From assembly GCA_937921775.1 (NCBI GenBank), contig CAKZUK010000116.1:1-55386 (forward strand): a DNA stretch of 55,386 bases, given 5' to 3'. Under the pieces are notes generated by a model. It was not told the origin of the DNA. It ran no database searches and was given only the letters and a program-made list of their open reading frames with translations. Below, piece by piece: positions 35,425-45,306 of this stretch. The DNA comes from an uncultured Saprospiraceae bacterium (lineage in GTDB: Bacteria > Bacteroidota > Bacteroidia > Chitinophagales > Saprospiraceae). The translations under genes were made by a program, and so were the position numbers. Every line of letters begins with the position of its first letter. The stretch's first letter is position 1.

Positions 35425-36906
35425 ATGAAAAAGGAGCTGATATATATTGTACTATTATTTGGTCTGGCAATGATAACATCTTGCCAGGAACAAACATTTG
35501 AGCCAGAAGTGTTTGGTTCTTTATTTGGTGAAGTTTTGTTGAACAACGAAAATACTCCACTGGAGAATGTGAAAATTTCTACCAACCCACCCACCAGTTC
35601 TATTTTTACAGATGATGCAGGGCGCTTTGCCTTGGAAAATGTAGCAACCAACTCTTACACTATACGTGCAGAAAAAGATGGATTTATCACATCCATCGAA
35701 TCAGTAACTGTTTATGAAAATCAAACAGCAAACGTGATTATAAAAATGGTACCTGATACAATGGATTCTCAGGCTCCAGATCCTCCTTTTAGCCCAATAC
35801 CAACAAACGAAAGTATTGATCAAGCTATAGACCTTACTCTAGCTTGGTCGTCTTTTGACGTAGATGCTGATGACCTTTTGTTTGATGTTACTATTTTTAA
35901 TTCTGATCAAACACAAAGCATGACGCTGGCTTCTGGTATACCTGACTCTACGCTTGAAATAGTGTTGGATTATAGTACTACTTATTTCTGGCAAGTATCA
36001 GTTAATGATGGTTTTAATGATCCTGTTTTTAGCGAAGTATGGAGTTTTACAACAATACCGTTCCCAGATCATCGCTTTCTATTTGCGCGCGAAGTAAGCG
36101 GCAAATATGAGATTTTCTCTTCTAATGAGGATGGTGATGCTATTCAACTTACAGATAATGCCAACAATAATTGGAGACCCATAATGAATCGCCAACGTAC
36201 CAAAATTGCTTTCATATCCGATGCAGGGATAGAACCACAGATTTATATTATGAATAGAGATGGATCTGATATTCAACAAGTAACCACTGTTCCAATTTCA
36301 GGAATCAACAAGCTCGAACTCGATTTCTGCTGGTCACCCGATGGGACACAATTGCTTTACATGAATAATGCGAATCTCTACCGAATTAATCTGGATGGTT
36401 CTGGATTCAATTTGTTCGCAGAGGCTCCTCCTGGGTTTTATTTTACAGAATGTGATTGGACGGATCAGGATGACTTGATCATCGCACGTACCGCGGGCTC
36501 TGATCCCTACGACTCGTTTATTTTTACTTTTTCGGAGGACGGAGTTTACTTAGGGCAAGTTTACACAAATATTCCTGGTGGTACTGGAGGACCTGTTTTC
36601 GCTATTAGTGGAACTTCCTTTTTATACACGCACGATGTATCGGGATATCAGGCAGCCGATGGTCGACAATTAGATGCAACTGTTTTTATCAAAAATATAA
36701 ACAATCAAGTTACCTCAAACCTATCTATAGATAAACCAGCCGGAACCAATGATTTGGACCCTAGGTACTCGCCAGATGGTTCAAAAGTGATTTTTATTAA
36801 TACAAATAATGATGGAATTTCTCCAAAAAACATTTGGACTATGAATTTGGATGGAAGTGATAGAACCTTACTTTTTGAAAATGCGGAAATGCCGGATTGG
36901 AGATAA
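35425..36906 (+). CDS. Lipoprotein with CarboxypepD_reg, FN3-like and TolB/PD40 propeller domains
   Basis: 493 residues. Lipobox MITSC, then QEQTFEP. Domains in order: a carboxypeptidase regulatory-like beta-domain (about 30-110, with TDDAGRFALENVATNSYTI), a fibronectin-III-like domain (about 118-212, with TYFWQVSVNDGF), and a TolB-type propeller (about 215-493) of repeats such as SPDGTQLLYM, SPDGSKVIFINT and IYIMNRDGSD. It starts 14 bases after csgG and must be co-transcribed with it. A surface-facing lipoprotein that binds the fibre or the pore is inferred from this position only. No such protein exists in the E. coli csg operons. Confidence 0.75.
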   Translation: MKKELIYIVLLFGLAMITSCQEQTFEPEVFGSLFGEVLLNNENTPLENVKISTNPPTSSIFTDDAGRFALENVATNSYTIRAEKDGFITSIESVTVYENQTANVIIKMVPDTMDSQAPDPPFSPIPTNESIDQAIDLTLAWSSFDVDADDLLFDVTIFNSDQTQSMTLASGIPDSTLEIVLDYSTTYFWQVSVNDGFNDPVFSEVWSFTTIPFPDHRFLFAREVSGKYEIFSSNEDGDAIQLTDNANNNWRPIMNRQRTKIAFISDAGIEPQIYIMNRDGSDIQQVTTVPISGINKLELDFCWSPDGTQLLYMNNANLYRINLDGSGFNLFAEAPPGFYFTECDWTDQDDLIIARTAGSDPYDSFIFTFSEDGVYLGQVYTNIPGGTGGPVFAISGTSFLYTHDVSGYQAADGRQLDATVFIKNINNQVTSNLSIDKPAGTNDLDPRYSPDGSKVIFINTNNDGISPKNIWTMNLDGSDRTLLFENAEMPDWR

Positions 36907-36917
36907 TTAGTAATGTG

Positions 36918-36995
36918 AAATGTAAAACCGCAAAAATTAAAATGTAAAAGTTGCCAACGAAGGTGAACACTTGATCATTTTGCGGTTTTACATTT
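36918..36995. terminator. Bidirectional terminator, 18-bp perfect inverted repeat
   Basis: AAATGTAAAACCGCAAAA (36918-36935) and TTTTGCGGTTTTACATTT (36978-36995) are exact reverse complements with a 42-base spacer. It fills the gap between convergent genes ending at 36906 and 37002. T-rich arms on either strand allow termination both ways. Confidence 0.8.
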
Positions 36996-37001
36996 AAAAC
37001 T

Positions 37002-39464
37002 CTAAGGCTCCAGCTCTTTATTCTTTACATACTTATCCATCCATTCTGACATTTCCCAAAGCATATGCATTACAGATTCACGAGCTTGGTAACCATGACT
37101 TTCATGGGGCAACATTACTAAACGAACTGTAGCACCATGTCCTTTCAAGGCATTGAAAAAACGTTCACTTTGCATCGGATAAGTCCCTGAATTATTATCA
37201 GCATCACCATGTACCAAAAGTAAAGGCGTTTTGATTTTATCAGAATGCATGAATGGAGACATCTTGGAGTAAGTCTCTGGAGTCTCCCACAAAGTTCGCT
37301 CTTCTGATTGAAATCCAAAAGGAGTTAGCGTTCGGTTGTAAGCACCACTACGCGCAATTCCTGCAGCAAATAATTCAGTGTGTGCCAACAAATTTGCCGT
37401 CATAAATGCACCATAGGAATGTCCACCAACTGCAATTCTATTGCGATCAGCAACACCCATATCTACAATCTTATTGATGGCAGCTTCTGCCCCTTCAGTC
37501 AATTGTTTGACGAAAGTTTCATTGGGTTCTTCTTCTCCTTCGCCAATAATCGGCATACTGAAATCATCAAAAATGGCATAACCTTGAGTCACCCAAAATA
37601 GTGGTGAACCCCAGCCAATTCGTATAAATTCATAAGGCGAATCAGAAACCTGTCCAGCTGCTTTGGCACTTTTAAACTCACGTGGATAAGCCCACATAAA
37701 AACAGGTAAAGGGCCATCTTTTTCTTTGTCGTAGCCAGCAGGAGTATACAAGGTTCCAGTCAATTCGATGCCATCAGCACGTGTATATTTGACCATCTCT
37801 TTTTGTATACCTTCCAATGCTTTGTAAGGGTTTTCAAAAAAAGTAAGCTGCTTACTAGTTCCATCTTTCAGCTTGCGCATATAGAAATTAGGTCGCTCTG
37901 TATTTGATTCCCTACGAGTCAAGACCTGTCCATTTTCTTCATCGACAATAGAAATTGGATACTCGTAATAAGGAGCCTCCGAACGCCATAAACGTTTTGT
38001 CTTTTTTGTAGCAATATCAAATTCATCAACAAAAGGCCGATTCCCTTCAGGAGATGCACCTTCGTCAGTTAGGAATAAAGTTTTACCACCGTCAGCTGTC
38101 AGTAAAACAGAGCGACCATATTGATTGCGATGTGTTTCAAAGTCACCAGGAGCATTATAACGATCTTCCCAAGAACGATCGAAGAGAACCTTTTTGCCAG
38201 CAGCAGAATTGTCTGGTTGCCAGGAACTCGTAATCAATTGTCGACTTTGCCACCACCACTCGTAAGCAAGAGCGAAGTCGCCGCTTCCCCAGTCAACACC
38301 ACCATAGCGCAGTTTAAAATCGATCCCTTTGTCTGGCTTTCCTGTAAACGGTGCATCTAGCATATACATTTGATCTCGGATCTCGACCTCTTTTTTAGGG
38401 TCACCTCCATCCTGTGTCTCTACCCATACCATAGTTGCAGGCCTATCATTACGCCATGAAAAAGAACGTTTTCCTTCGCGTACAGCACCAAAACCTTTAG
38501 GGATATTTTCTGCCATTGGGATGTCAGCAATCTGTGTTACCTTCTTTCCTTTTTTATCAAAAATATCAATGGTGAAAGGAAATCGGCTGTATGGTACTAG
38601 ATAAGAAAACGGTTGGTGAATGGTTTGAATCATCACGTACTCACCGTCAGGTGAAGTACTCATGGAAGCTTTAATTCCTGCTTGTCCAAAAGTTTGATGT
38701 TTCCCTGTCGCTAAGTCAACAGTCATCAATTGAGATGAAGTATAGTATTTGAAAAGGTCAACATCATAAGGTGTTTTTAGCAAATCCTGATAGGTGCGAA
38801 CCGGAGCTTTCTCACCATCATTGACTTGAATAACCGGACCTTTTGGCATCTGATCTTGTTCAGGAGCATTGCCGCGATCTGCTAATACTTTTTTGTACAA
38901 CAAAGTATTATTATCAGAAAACCAAGTATAAGGCATTCCGGACATAGCATCATTGATCACAGCGTCGGTTAGCTTTTTAGCGCTAGCTGTTGAGATGTCG
39001 GCCATCCATAATTCTAGGCCATTGGGTTTAGTAATTGTACAAACAATTTTAGAACCGTCAGGGGCCCAACTTAGATTCTCAATATTTGCATCAGCAGGAA
39101 ATCCTGTGATTGTTTTTTCTTTTCCAGTTTGTAAAGATTTTATTTTAATGCCAGTGTAATGGCCCGAGCGGCTTGATCCGTTCGTTTTTGGATTAATCCG
39201 AATACCTGCCAATCGCAATTCCTTCTGAGCTACTTCTTCTATAGAAGGTAGATTAGGTCGCTCTAATAAAAGCATACTTTCATTTGAAGGACTTAAGCTA
39301 ACACCTGGAGTAGGAGAGGCGTCAATTAAATCAGCAATTGCTTTCGGAGGTATTTGATAGGAAAGGTCATCCTGTGCTTTTAGGTCGTTGTTTGGTATCA
39401 TTACCGCAAATATAAACAGATAGAACAGTAATAAAAGTTTTGATATATGTTTTGTCGTTTTCAT
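37002..39464 (-). CDS. S9 family prolyl-oligopeptidase-type serine peptidase
   Basis: 820 residues, secreted to the periplasm (signal peptide ends near DLKAQ). The N-terminal two-thirds is a beta-propeller with WD/PD40-like repeats (LSWAPDGSKIVCTI, STSPDGEYVMIQT). The C-terminal alpha/beta-hydrolase has the nucleophile in VGGHSYGAFMT, Asp in LLVHGDADNNSG and His in LPHESHGYQAR, a complete catalytic triad. It resembles the glutamyl-endopeptidase-like branch of S9. It probably degrades peptides taken up by the cell. ATG at 39464. The DUF5916 gene lies upstream on the same strand, 263 bases away. Confidence 0.92.
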   Translation of the reverse strand: MKTTKHISKLLLLFYLFIFAVMIPNNDLKAQDDLSYQIPPKAIADLIDASPTPGVSLSPSNESMLLLERPNLPSIEEVAQKELRLAGIRINPKTNGSSRSGHYTGIKIKSLQTGKEKTITGFPADANIENLSWAPDGSKIVCTITKPNGLELWMADISTASAKKLTDAVINDAMSGMPYTWFSDNNTLLYKKVLADRGNAPEQDQMPKGPVIQVNDGEKAPVRTYQDLLKTPYDVDLFKYYTSSQLMTVDLATGKHQTFGQAGIKASMSTSPDGEYVMIQTIHQPFSYLVPYSRFPFTIDIFDKKGKKVTQIADIPMAENIPKGFGAVREGKRSFSWRNDRPATMVWVETQDGGDPKKEVEIRDQMYMLDAPFTGKPDKGIDFKLRYGGVDWGSGDFALAYEWWWQSRQLITSSWQPDNSAAGKKVLFDRSWEDRYNAPGDFETHRNQYGRSVLLTADGGKTLFLTDEGASPEGNRPFVDEFDIATKKTKRLWRSEAPYYEYPISIVDEENGQVLTRRESNTERPNFYMRKLKDGTSKQLTFFENPYKALEGIQKEMVKYTRADGIELTGTLYTPAGYDKEKDGPLPVFMWAYPREFKSAKAAGQVSDSPYEFIRIGWGSPLFWVTQGYAIFDDFSMPIIGEGEEEPNETFVKQLTEGAEAAINKIVDMGVADRNRIAVGGHSYGAFMTANLLAHTELFAAGIARSGAYNRTLTPFGFQSEERTLWETPETYSKMSPFMHSDKIKTPLLLVHGDADNNSGTYPMQSERFFNALKGHGATVRLVMLPHESHGYQARESVMHMLWEMSEWMDKYVKNKELEP

Positions 39465-39684
39465 GATGGTATATATTCAGATGAAAAAAAATTAAACAAA
39501 TTATTCAACTCGAATATAAGTATTTGATCAATTATTGAACAGTTATTGGTCGGGATTTAACTAAGAAGTGGTATTAAAGCTTCTAAATTTACTTGTGGAA
39601 AGGTGAAAAGATAAAGACAGATTAATTTGCTAAAGGAGCTCTATGCTTTAAGAAAGCCGAATTAGAAGAGAATTTTAGGTTTTG

Positions 39685-39705
39685 GGCCTTCGTCTAAATA
39701 AGGCC
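39685..39705 (-). terminator. Possible weak terminator after the DUF5916 gene
   Basis: On the minus strand GGCCTT (39705-39700) pairs with AAGGCC (39690-39685) around a 9-base loop, then CAAAACC. It lies 23 bases past the stop codon. The tail is not T-rich, so the call is weak. Confidence 0.3.
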
Positions 39706-39727
39706 AGTTGGATGCTTACTCAATCAT

Positions 39728-41932
39728 TTAAAATCCCCACCAATAATTCATCTTCAAAACTAAAGCTCGGTTCTTAATACCGCCAAGATCTTGAAAATAA
39801 TTTTCAGTATAAACTAAGTACAAATCGGACATAGGGCGGAATCGCCATTGGAAGCGCGAATTGATGTTGATGTTGTTGGCTTGTGTATTGTATTGGAGAT
39901 AAGTGGTCAAGAAAAGGTTTCGATTAAAGGAAATTTCAAATTTTGAACCAATCAAAGTGAATTTGGCATTACCATACCCCCCTGGAAAACTATAGAGATA
40001 CTGTTGCGAAAAGGTGGATCCTAAAACCAATCTTGGGCCCATTCTATAATTTAGTTGGCCTTCAAAATTAAATCCTTTTCCCATAAATCGACTACCGTAT
40101 CTCACTTGTGCAGTACCGAAAATATCTTTTCGCTTACCACTATCATATTCAAAAGCGATGGACTGTTCTTTATAATTTCCGACAGGAAAAGGAACATCCA
40201 GACCAGAGAGTGTAAATGGGAAATACAGAATTGGTGAATTATTAATATAAGACAAAGACAAATTAGAAGCGTTCATAAATTGAGCTTTGAACTTAAGGTT
40301 TGCATTATGCTCCTGGTATTCTAATTTATTATTGGTAAAAGTATTGAGGTTGAAAGAAGGACCAACGTAGTCAATAACATTGTTGTCTTTTAAATAGAAA
40401 CGATAGTATGCGGTAGTACGCCATTCTATATAACCGATTCGGAAAGTAGTGTCGGCTGGTTCATTATCATGATAAAGATGTGGCACATACCCCATGTCAG
40501 TAATGTAATTTTCCCCAACAGCATCAACGGCAAGTCTGACACTAGCATTTGTAGTTCGGTAGCGCCCTTTGATACTATAGGTCATGGCATCTTTTAAGTG
40601 CTCATTGGTTTGAGCTAGATGGATAAATGCCTCTCCTGTCCATTTAGTATCCTTTGATCTATAATCAAATTCAACACCACTTACTATATTGAAATCTTTA
40701 CCAGGATCAAGATCGTTAAACTTTTGCCTGTTCGCCACAAACCCAGTAATAGTGGACCCTGCTAGCAAAGAACGTTGGAGGGTAACCACAGAGTAATTAT
40801 TACTTCCTTTTAATGTGTCATCTGCCAAATCTGTTTGCACTGTCATCATACCAAGACGCCAATCTTTATTTAACTTTCCACTAACCCTTGCTCCAAAATG
40901 GATAGGCACAGGTACATTATCTGCACCTCCAATTCTACGTGAGAAGAAGGGTTGTATCCGGCTATTACCTAAACTAGAAAACATATCACTATTTTCTAAA
41001 AAGAAAATCCGTTTCTCTGGAAAGAAAAGTTCGAAACGATCCAAGTCAATAACCTGCCTATCTACTTCAACTTGTGAGAAGTTCGGATTGGCTGTAATGT
41101 CCAGATAGAGCGAACTGTTTAGTGCTATTTTTGCATCTAAACCAACCGAAGGCGTGATATTTTTTTCGTTGATTTGATAATCCTTAGAAGAAATTCCAGC
41201 TACATAAGGAATTAGAACCGCGTTGGTTCCAGCGCTTGGAGATTCATTCCAAATCAGCTGACCGGTATTCATTAAACTGGAAACCTCGAAACCTCTGGAA
41301 ACTGGAACCCAGGTTGAAATTTCATTATTAGTTTGGTCGTTACGTGCAAAGTTGATGCGCCAATTTTTTATATCCTCTTTGAATCGAAGTGTTTTAATTG
41401 GAATGGCCATCTCCACAGACCAATAACTAGAGGTTCTAAAAACTTCTGCTTTCCACATACCATCCCAGCTGGTAGTTACTCCTTTGAGCCCTCCATTAGA
41501 AACGATACCATCTCGTTGTGCGCCATATGGGTTTACACAAAAATTAAATCCGGTATTGACATCCGTAAAAGCATTTATGAAGATAGAAAAAGCCTCATTA
41601 TCGTCAAATGAAAAATCACGTTTAAGTGATTGGATCACATATTTTTTGACATCTCTGGAGTTATGGCAGATAGCACCAATGTATAAATTTTGTTCGTCGT
41701 AAAGGACTTTTACCTCAGTTTTGGCGGAAGCCGGTAAAGTATCAAATGGATAGTTCATCCAAAAGTTATTAACTGGAACGGCATTGTCCCAGGAGGATTC
41801 ATCTAATTTTCCGTCAATGTGAATAGAGTTAGTAACAGCTTGGATGTGGATAGCAGGAGACTGTGCCAGTGCATGACCAAATGCAAAAGCAACAAGGATA
41901 AGGAAAACAATAAACTCCCGAATCTTATTCAT
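39728..41932 (-). CDS. DUF5916 protein with N-terminal CBM9-like domain and outer-membrane barrel
   Basis: 734 residues. A signal peptide ends at GHALAQ. The N-terminal CBM9-like beta-sandwich (about 25-220) is clear: IDGKLDESSWDNAVPVNNFW, then VLYDEQNLYIGAICHN, WKAEVF and VEMAIPIKTLRFK. The rest (about 235-734) is made of alternating beta-strands with FFPEKRIFFLENSDMF and ends FQDLGGIKNRALVLKMNYWW, as expected for an outer-membrane barrel. Family function is not established; carbohydrate or substrate binding is inferred from the CBM9 fold. A paralogue lies at 52690-55167. ATG at 41932. Confidence 0.82.
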   Translation of the reverse strand: MNKIREFIVFLILVAFAFGHALAQSPAIHIQAVTNSIHIDGKLDESSWDNAVPVNNFWMNYPFDTLPASAKTEVKVLYDEQNLYIGAICHNSRDVKKYVIQSLKRDFSFDDNEAFSIFINAFTDVNTGFNFCVNPYGAQRDGIVSNGGLKGVTTSWDGMWKAEVFRTSSYWSVEMAIPIKTLRFKEDIKNWRINFARNDQTNNEISTWVPVSRGFEVSSLMNTGQLIWNESPSAGTNAVLIPYVAGISSKDYQINEKNITPSVGLDAKIALNSSLYLDITANPNFSQVEVDRQVIDLDRFELFFPEKRIFFLENSDMFSSLGNSRIQPFFSRRIGGADNVPVPIHFGARVSGKLNKDWRLGMMTVQTDLADDTLKGSNNYSVVTLQRSLLAGSTITGFVANRQKFNDLDPGKDFNIVSGVEFDYRSKDTKWTGEAFIHLAQTNEHLKDAMTYSIKGRYRTTNASVRLAVDAVGENYITDMGYVPHLYHDNEPADTTFRIGYIEWRTTAYYRFYLKDNNVIDYVGPSFNLNTFTNNKLEYQEHNANLKFKAQFMNASNLSLSYINNSPILYFPFTLSGLDVPFPVGNYKEQSIAFEYDSGKRKDIFGTAQVRYGSRFMGKGFNFEGQLNYRMGPRLVLGSTFSQQYLYSFPGGYGNAKFTLIGSKFEISFNRNLFLTTYLQYNTQANNININSRFQWRFRPMSDLYLVYTENYFQDLGGIKNRALVLKMNYWWGF

Positions 41933-41957
41933 ATCATAAGCTGTCTGGCAGCTTAAT

Positions 41958-42003
41958 AAATTTTCTCTTCCGGATAATCCTTTTCGGTTTATCCAGAAAA
42001 TTT
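41958..42003 (-). other. Leader hairpin upstream of the DUF5916 gene
   Basis: AAATTTTCT (41958-41966) pairs with AGAAAATTT (41995-42003), and inside it GGATAA pairs with TTATCC. It would form a structured 5' leader 26 bases before the ATG at 41932. A second perfect dyad TTGAACCA/TGGTTCAA lies at 42015-42022 and 42035-42042. No known riboswitch class is evident. Confidence 0.4.
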
Positions 42004-42217
42004 GAAATTAATAGTTGAACCAGCCACGGCTAGTTGGTTCAAATGAAGTTGGTTAAAACTTCAATGTTTAATTTAGGAATAGAAGGTTTGGTATTGTAGT
42101 TTTCTTGGAACAACAGCTTCTTTGAAAAGTGTTGTAGTATGTTCTTTCAGCAGATTGGATAATCTAAGTACCTGCTTGTAAATCGAATAAATTTAAAAAT
42201 GCAATAAATCGAATTTA

Positions 42218-42745
42218 TTACCTCGCTTGTTTTTGTCCAGAAAAAAGTCTAGACCATCCAAAACGAAGACCAAAAAGAATTAATGCAAAAACAAGAATAA
42301 CATAGTAAAATGGCATTCTGGTAAAAGCAATAATATGGATATTCGTTCTGTCCAATCCCCACATTAAAGTGAGGGTGGCAAAAATCATCATAACTAAACC
42401 AGATAATTTACCAAATCCAGGAATTCTGTCAAGTGCGACATTGTTCCGTATCAATAGTAGCGTAGCTGCCATTGATACGATAGGAATTATCTGTGTATAA
42501 ATATCAGATGTAAAAACGCTTTGCTTCTCAAATAGGAATAAATATACATTCAAGGTAACGGCAAGGATACCTGGAACGCAGACCAGATAGATCAATGTAG
42601 AATAGAGGTACTTCCAGGGACTTAAGTGTCCTTCGCCCTTTCCCATAAAGCCAGCAATAAAGGCGGTTAGTGGAATAAGTGCGAAATAAGCGATTAAGTA
42701 AGCTGGATTCTCTGCTAATAATTCGAAAAACTCTTTGAGGGTCAT
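42218..42745 (-). CDS. Hypothetical inner-membrane protein
   Basis: 175 residues from the ATG at 42745 (MTLKEFFELLAENP); an upstream in-frame ATG at 42784 adds 13 polar residues and is less likely. About five hydrophobic membrane segments (near residues 16-35, 45-70, 80-97, 115-133, 145-162) are joined by short loops (FMGKGEGHLSPWKYL, NNVALDRIPGFGKL). Ends in GWSRLFSGQKQAR, so the C-terminus is basic and probably cytoplasmic. I do not recognise the family. It lies 165 bases after the E2 gene on the same strand, past an inverted repeat. Confidence 0.6.
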   Translation of the reverse strand: MTLKEFFELLAENPAYLIAYFALIPLTAFIAGFMGKGEGHLSPWKYLYSTLIYLVCVPGILAVTLNVYLFLFEKQSVFTSDIYTQIIPIVSMAATLLLIRNNVALDRIPGFGKLSGLVMMIFATLTLMWGLDRTNIHIIAFTRMPFYYVILVFALILFGLRFGWSRLFSGQKQAR

Positions 42746-42819
42746 TATTATATCTGTTTTTGAGAATATACGATTATATGGCAAATATTGTGCTAGAAAG
42801 GCAAAGGGTAGGAAATGGG

Positions 42820-42902
42820 AGCTTGGAAGGGGGGAGTTTTACTTATTTTGAGGAGCTGTTTGTTAGAAGGTGTTTCCAACTTCCCAATCCCCACTTCCAA
42901 GC
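42820..42902. repeat. Inverted repeat at the 3' end of the E2 gene
   Basis: AGCTTGGAAGGGGG (42820-42833) pairs with CCCCACTTCCAAGC (42889-42902) with one interruption, then a run of T at 42903-42908 on the plus strand. The outer arms contain the same TTGGAAG/CTTCCAA words as the element at 1698-1774, but the interior differs, so membership of that family is uncertain. It may end transcription of the E2 gene. Confidence 0.45.
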
Positions 42903-42909
42903 TTTTTTA

Positions 42910-44154
42910 TTAAATATTCAACAACAATTTAACTGGATCTTCCAGTAATTGCTTGACTTTTACAAGGAAAGTAACTGAGGTACTACCATCAACTACTCGG
43001 TGGTCATAAGAAAGTGCTAGATACATCATTGGACGAATTTTAACTTCTCCATTGACCGCCATCGGACGCTGTTGAATGGTATGCATGCCAAGAATAGCAG
43101 ATTGTGGTTCATTAATAATTGGAGTACTCATCATAGATCCAAAAACACCACCATTGGTGATGGTAAAGGTTCCTCCCGACATTTCGTCGAGTGTAAGGCT
43201 ACCTTCTCTTGCTTTCACTGCTAGCGCTTTAATCGCCAACTCTATTTCGTGATAGCCCATAGACTCTACGTTTTTCACAGGTGGAACTACCAGACCGGTT
43301 GGAGTAGATATCGCAACTGAAATATCAACATAATCGTGGTGAACGAGTTGATCGCCATCCAATTTGGCATTTACATCAGGCATTTCCATGAGTACGTGGG
43401 CACATGCTTTTGCGAAAAGCGACATGAAACCTAGTTTAACTCCATACTTCTTGACGAAGTCTTCTTGGTATTTTTTTCGAACGGCCATGACTTCTGTTAG
43501 ATCCACTTCATTGAAAGTGGTAAGCATCGCAGTATTATTCTTAGCGGAGACTAGTCGCTTAGCGATGGTTCGGCGCATACGGCTCATTTTACTACTGCTA
43601 GTGGTACGACTAAACGCAGTTGGCGCAGAAATACTTACTGGAGCTACAGGATCTTTCGCTTTGCCGTTAGTAGCGGGAGCGACAGTTTTATTACTGATGG
43701 CTTGGCTGACGTCTTCTTTTGTGATTCGACCGTCTTTGCCCGAACCGCTCACATTGGCAGCGTTAATATCATTTTCACGCATCATTTTGGCCGCAGCCGG
43801 TGATGGGTGCCCACTTGCGTAACTTGATTTTGATTCAGGGGCAGCTACTGCTTCTGCAACTGGAGCAGCTGCTTTAGCAGGAGCTGGAGTGTCACTTCCT
43901 CCTGTTGGAGCGGCTACGCTGGTATCGATTGTAGCAACTAAAGCACCGATTTCGAGGTCGTCGTCTTCGCTTGCTACGTATACAAGCTTACCTGCAGCCT
44001 CTGCTGGAAACTCCAGTGTAGCTTTATCTGATTCAAATTCACAAATCGCTTCATCAATTTTGACGTAATCGCCATTACCTTTAAGCCATTGTGAGAGCGT
44101 AACTTCTGTAATTGATTCCCCTATGGTTGGGACACGCATTTCTATGATGCTCAT
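42910..44154 (-). CDS. sucB: Dihydrolipoyl succinyltransferase, E2 of 2-oxoglutarate dehydrogenase
   Basis: Core of the 2-oxoglutarate dehydrogenase complex of the citric-acid cycle: moves the succinyl group from lipoyl to CoA. Lipoyl domain (about 1-78) with the lipoylated Lys in [14 protein letters not shown]; Ala/Pro-rich linker; E3/E1-binding domain (about 112-150, [20 protein letters not shown]); second linker; catalytic domain (about 190-414) with [17 protein letters not shown] and the active site [11 protein letters not shown]. 414 residues with a single lipoyl domain is the normal size. No E1 or E3 gene is adjacent, as is common in this phylum. ATG at 44154. Confidence 0.95.
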   Translation of the reverse strand: MSIIEMRVPTIGESITEVTLSQWLKGNGDYVKIDEAICEFESDKATLEFPAEAAGKLVYVASEDDDLEIGALVATIDTSVAAPTGGSDTPAPAKAAAPVAEAVAAPESKSSYASGHPSPAAAKMMRENDINAANVSGSGKDGRITKEDVSQAISNKTVAPATNGKAKDPVAPVSISAPTAFSRTTSSSKMSRMRRTIAKRLVSAKNNTAMLTTFNEVDLTEVMAVRKKYQEDFVKKYGVKLGFMSLFAKACAHVLMEMPDVNAKLDGDQLVHHDYVDISVAISTPTGLVVPPVKNVESMGYHEIELAIKALAVKAREGSLTLDEMSGGTFTITNGGVFGSMMSTPIINEPQSAILGMHTIQQRPMAVNGEVKIRPMMYLALSYDHRVVDGSTSVTFLVKVKQLLEDPVKLLLNI

Positions 44155-44391
44155 ATCATTTTATTTTATAATAACTTCTAATTTGCTTGCTGCTGCAAAA
44201 ATCCTTTATTAAATCTATTTAAGCAATAAAAATAGGGATTAATTGTGTGAAACTTGAATGTGGAGCTACTGTTGTTGGTTTCTCCTTAAGGAGAAGATTC
44301 GCCGAAAGGCAAAATAGCACATCAGAATTTCTTAGGATTTATATATAAACGTAGGCTTTAAGGAGATGTTTAACTTATGGGATAAAATTAC

Positions 44392-45306
44392 TCAGTCTTT
44401 TTTCTTACTTAAAGAAATCAACAAAACACCTAGAATTACTAGCCCTGTACCAACCAATTGCCAGCCACCAAAAGCTTCATCTAAAAAATAATAAGCCATA
44501 ACAATTGTTGAGATTGGGCCCACCGAACCAATGATGGCGCCACGAGATGGTCCAATTCGCCGTATTGCTTCCATCACTAAAAACGAAGGAATAACCGTGG
44601 CGAAAATTGCCATAAGTAAAGAAAGGGAATAAACTTCTTTTGGATAAGACCACAAATTCCACTGTAATACAATAGCGTGATGTATTAAAACGGCAGCACC
44701 TGCAGCCAGCATGCCTATGGCTGTAAAACGCAAAGTGCCCACCCGTTGTACCAATCCGGCGCTCCAAATGATATAAAGTGCAAACGATACTGCTGCTAAA
44801 AAAACCAAACCAGCGCCCATGTTTAAGTGCTCCTTTGAAAGTGTTGAAGTGTCTGTGACGAAGGCGAGAAGGATACCGGAGTAAGTTAAGAGAAGTGCCA
44901 AAACAGTTGTGCCTGCAATTTTTTTTCGATACCCAAAGGTCAAGATCAGTACAACCAAAGTAGGATACATAAACAAAATTAAGCGCTCCAAACCAGCAGA
45001 AATATATTGCAAGCCTGCAAAGTCAAACATACTTGCCAGATAATATCCCGTAAGCCCAATCCCCATAATCTTTATCCAATCTTGACGACTTAATAGCGAC
45101 TGATCCGATTTTCGGTTGACCCAAAGTAAGATGACAATATAAAATGGAAGTGCAAACAACATCCGTAAAGCCAATAGGGAAAGTGAATCAATTTCATGGC
45201 GATAAGCTAACTTGACTAAAATGGCTTTGGAAGAATAAAGTATTGAACCCAGTAGCATAAGCAGGCTACCAATGACTCGATACTTAACAGGGGAAGGTTG
45301 ATCCAT
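44392..45306 (-). CDS. EamA/DMT-superfamily transporter
   Basis: 304 residues from the ATG at 45306 (MDQPSPVKYRVIGS); a TTG at 45333 is in frame but atypical. Ten predicted membrane helices in two EamA repeats, the first starting SLLMLLGSILYSSKAILVKL and the second LVFLAAVSFALYIIWSAGL. The conserved RRIGPSRGAIIGSVGPI stretch of EamA permeases is present near residue 250. Such proteins export amino acids or other metabolites; the substrate is unknown. The start codon lies inside a 14-bp perfect inverted repeat. It may be the last gene of the DM13-barrel-DMT group. Confidence 0.88.
   Translation of the reverse strand: MDQPSPVKYRVIGSLLMLLGSILYSSKAILVKLAYRHEIDSLSLLALRMLFALPFYIVILLWVNRKSDQSLLSRQDWIKIMGIGLTGYYLASMFDFAGLQYISAGLERLILFMYPTLVVLILTFGYRKKIAGTTVLALLLTYSGILLAFVTDTSTLSKEHLNMGAGLVFLAAVSFALYIIWSAGLVQRVGTLRFTAIGMLAAGAAVLIHHAIVLQWNLWSYPKEVYSLSLLMAIFATVIPSFLVMEAIRRIGPSRGAIIGSVGPISTIVMAYYFLDEAFGGWQLVGTGLVILGVLLISLSKKKD

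Noticed and set aside
41958..42042. Riboswitch upstream of the DUF5916 gene
   Set aside because: Two hairpins are present, but no conserved aptamer core of a known class could be recognised.
43364..43822. 152-codon frame antisense to sucB
   Set aside because: It is the opposite-strand shadow of a well-supported E2 gene, Ser/Leu/Ala-rich without motifs.
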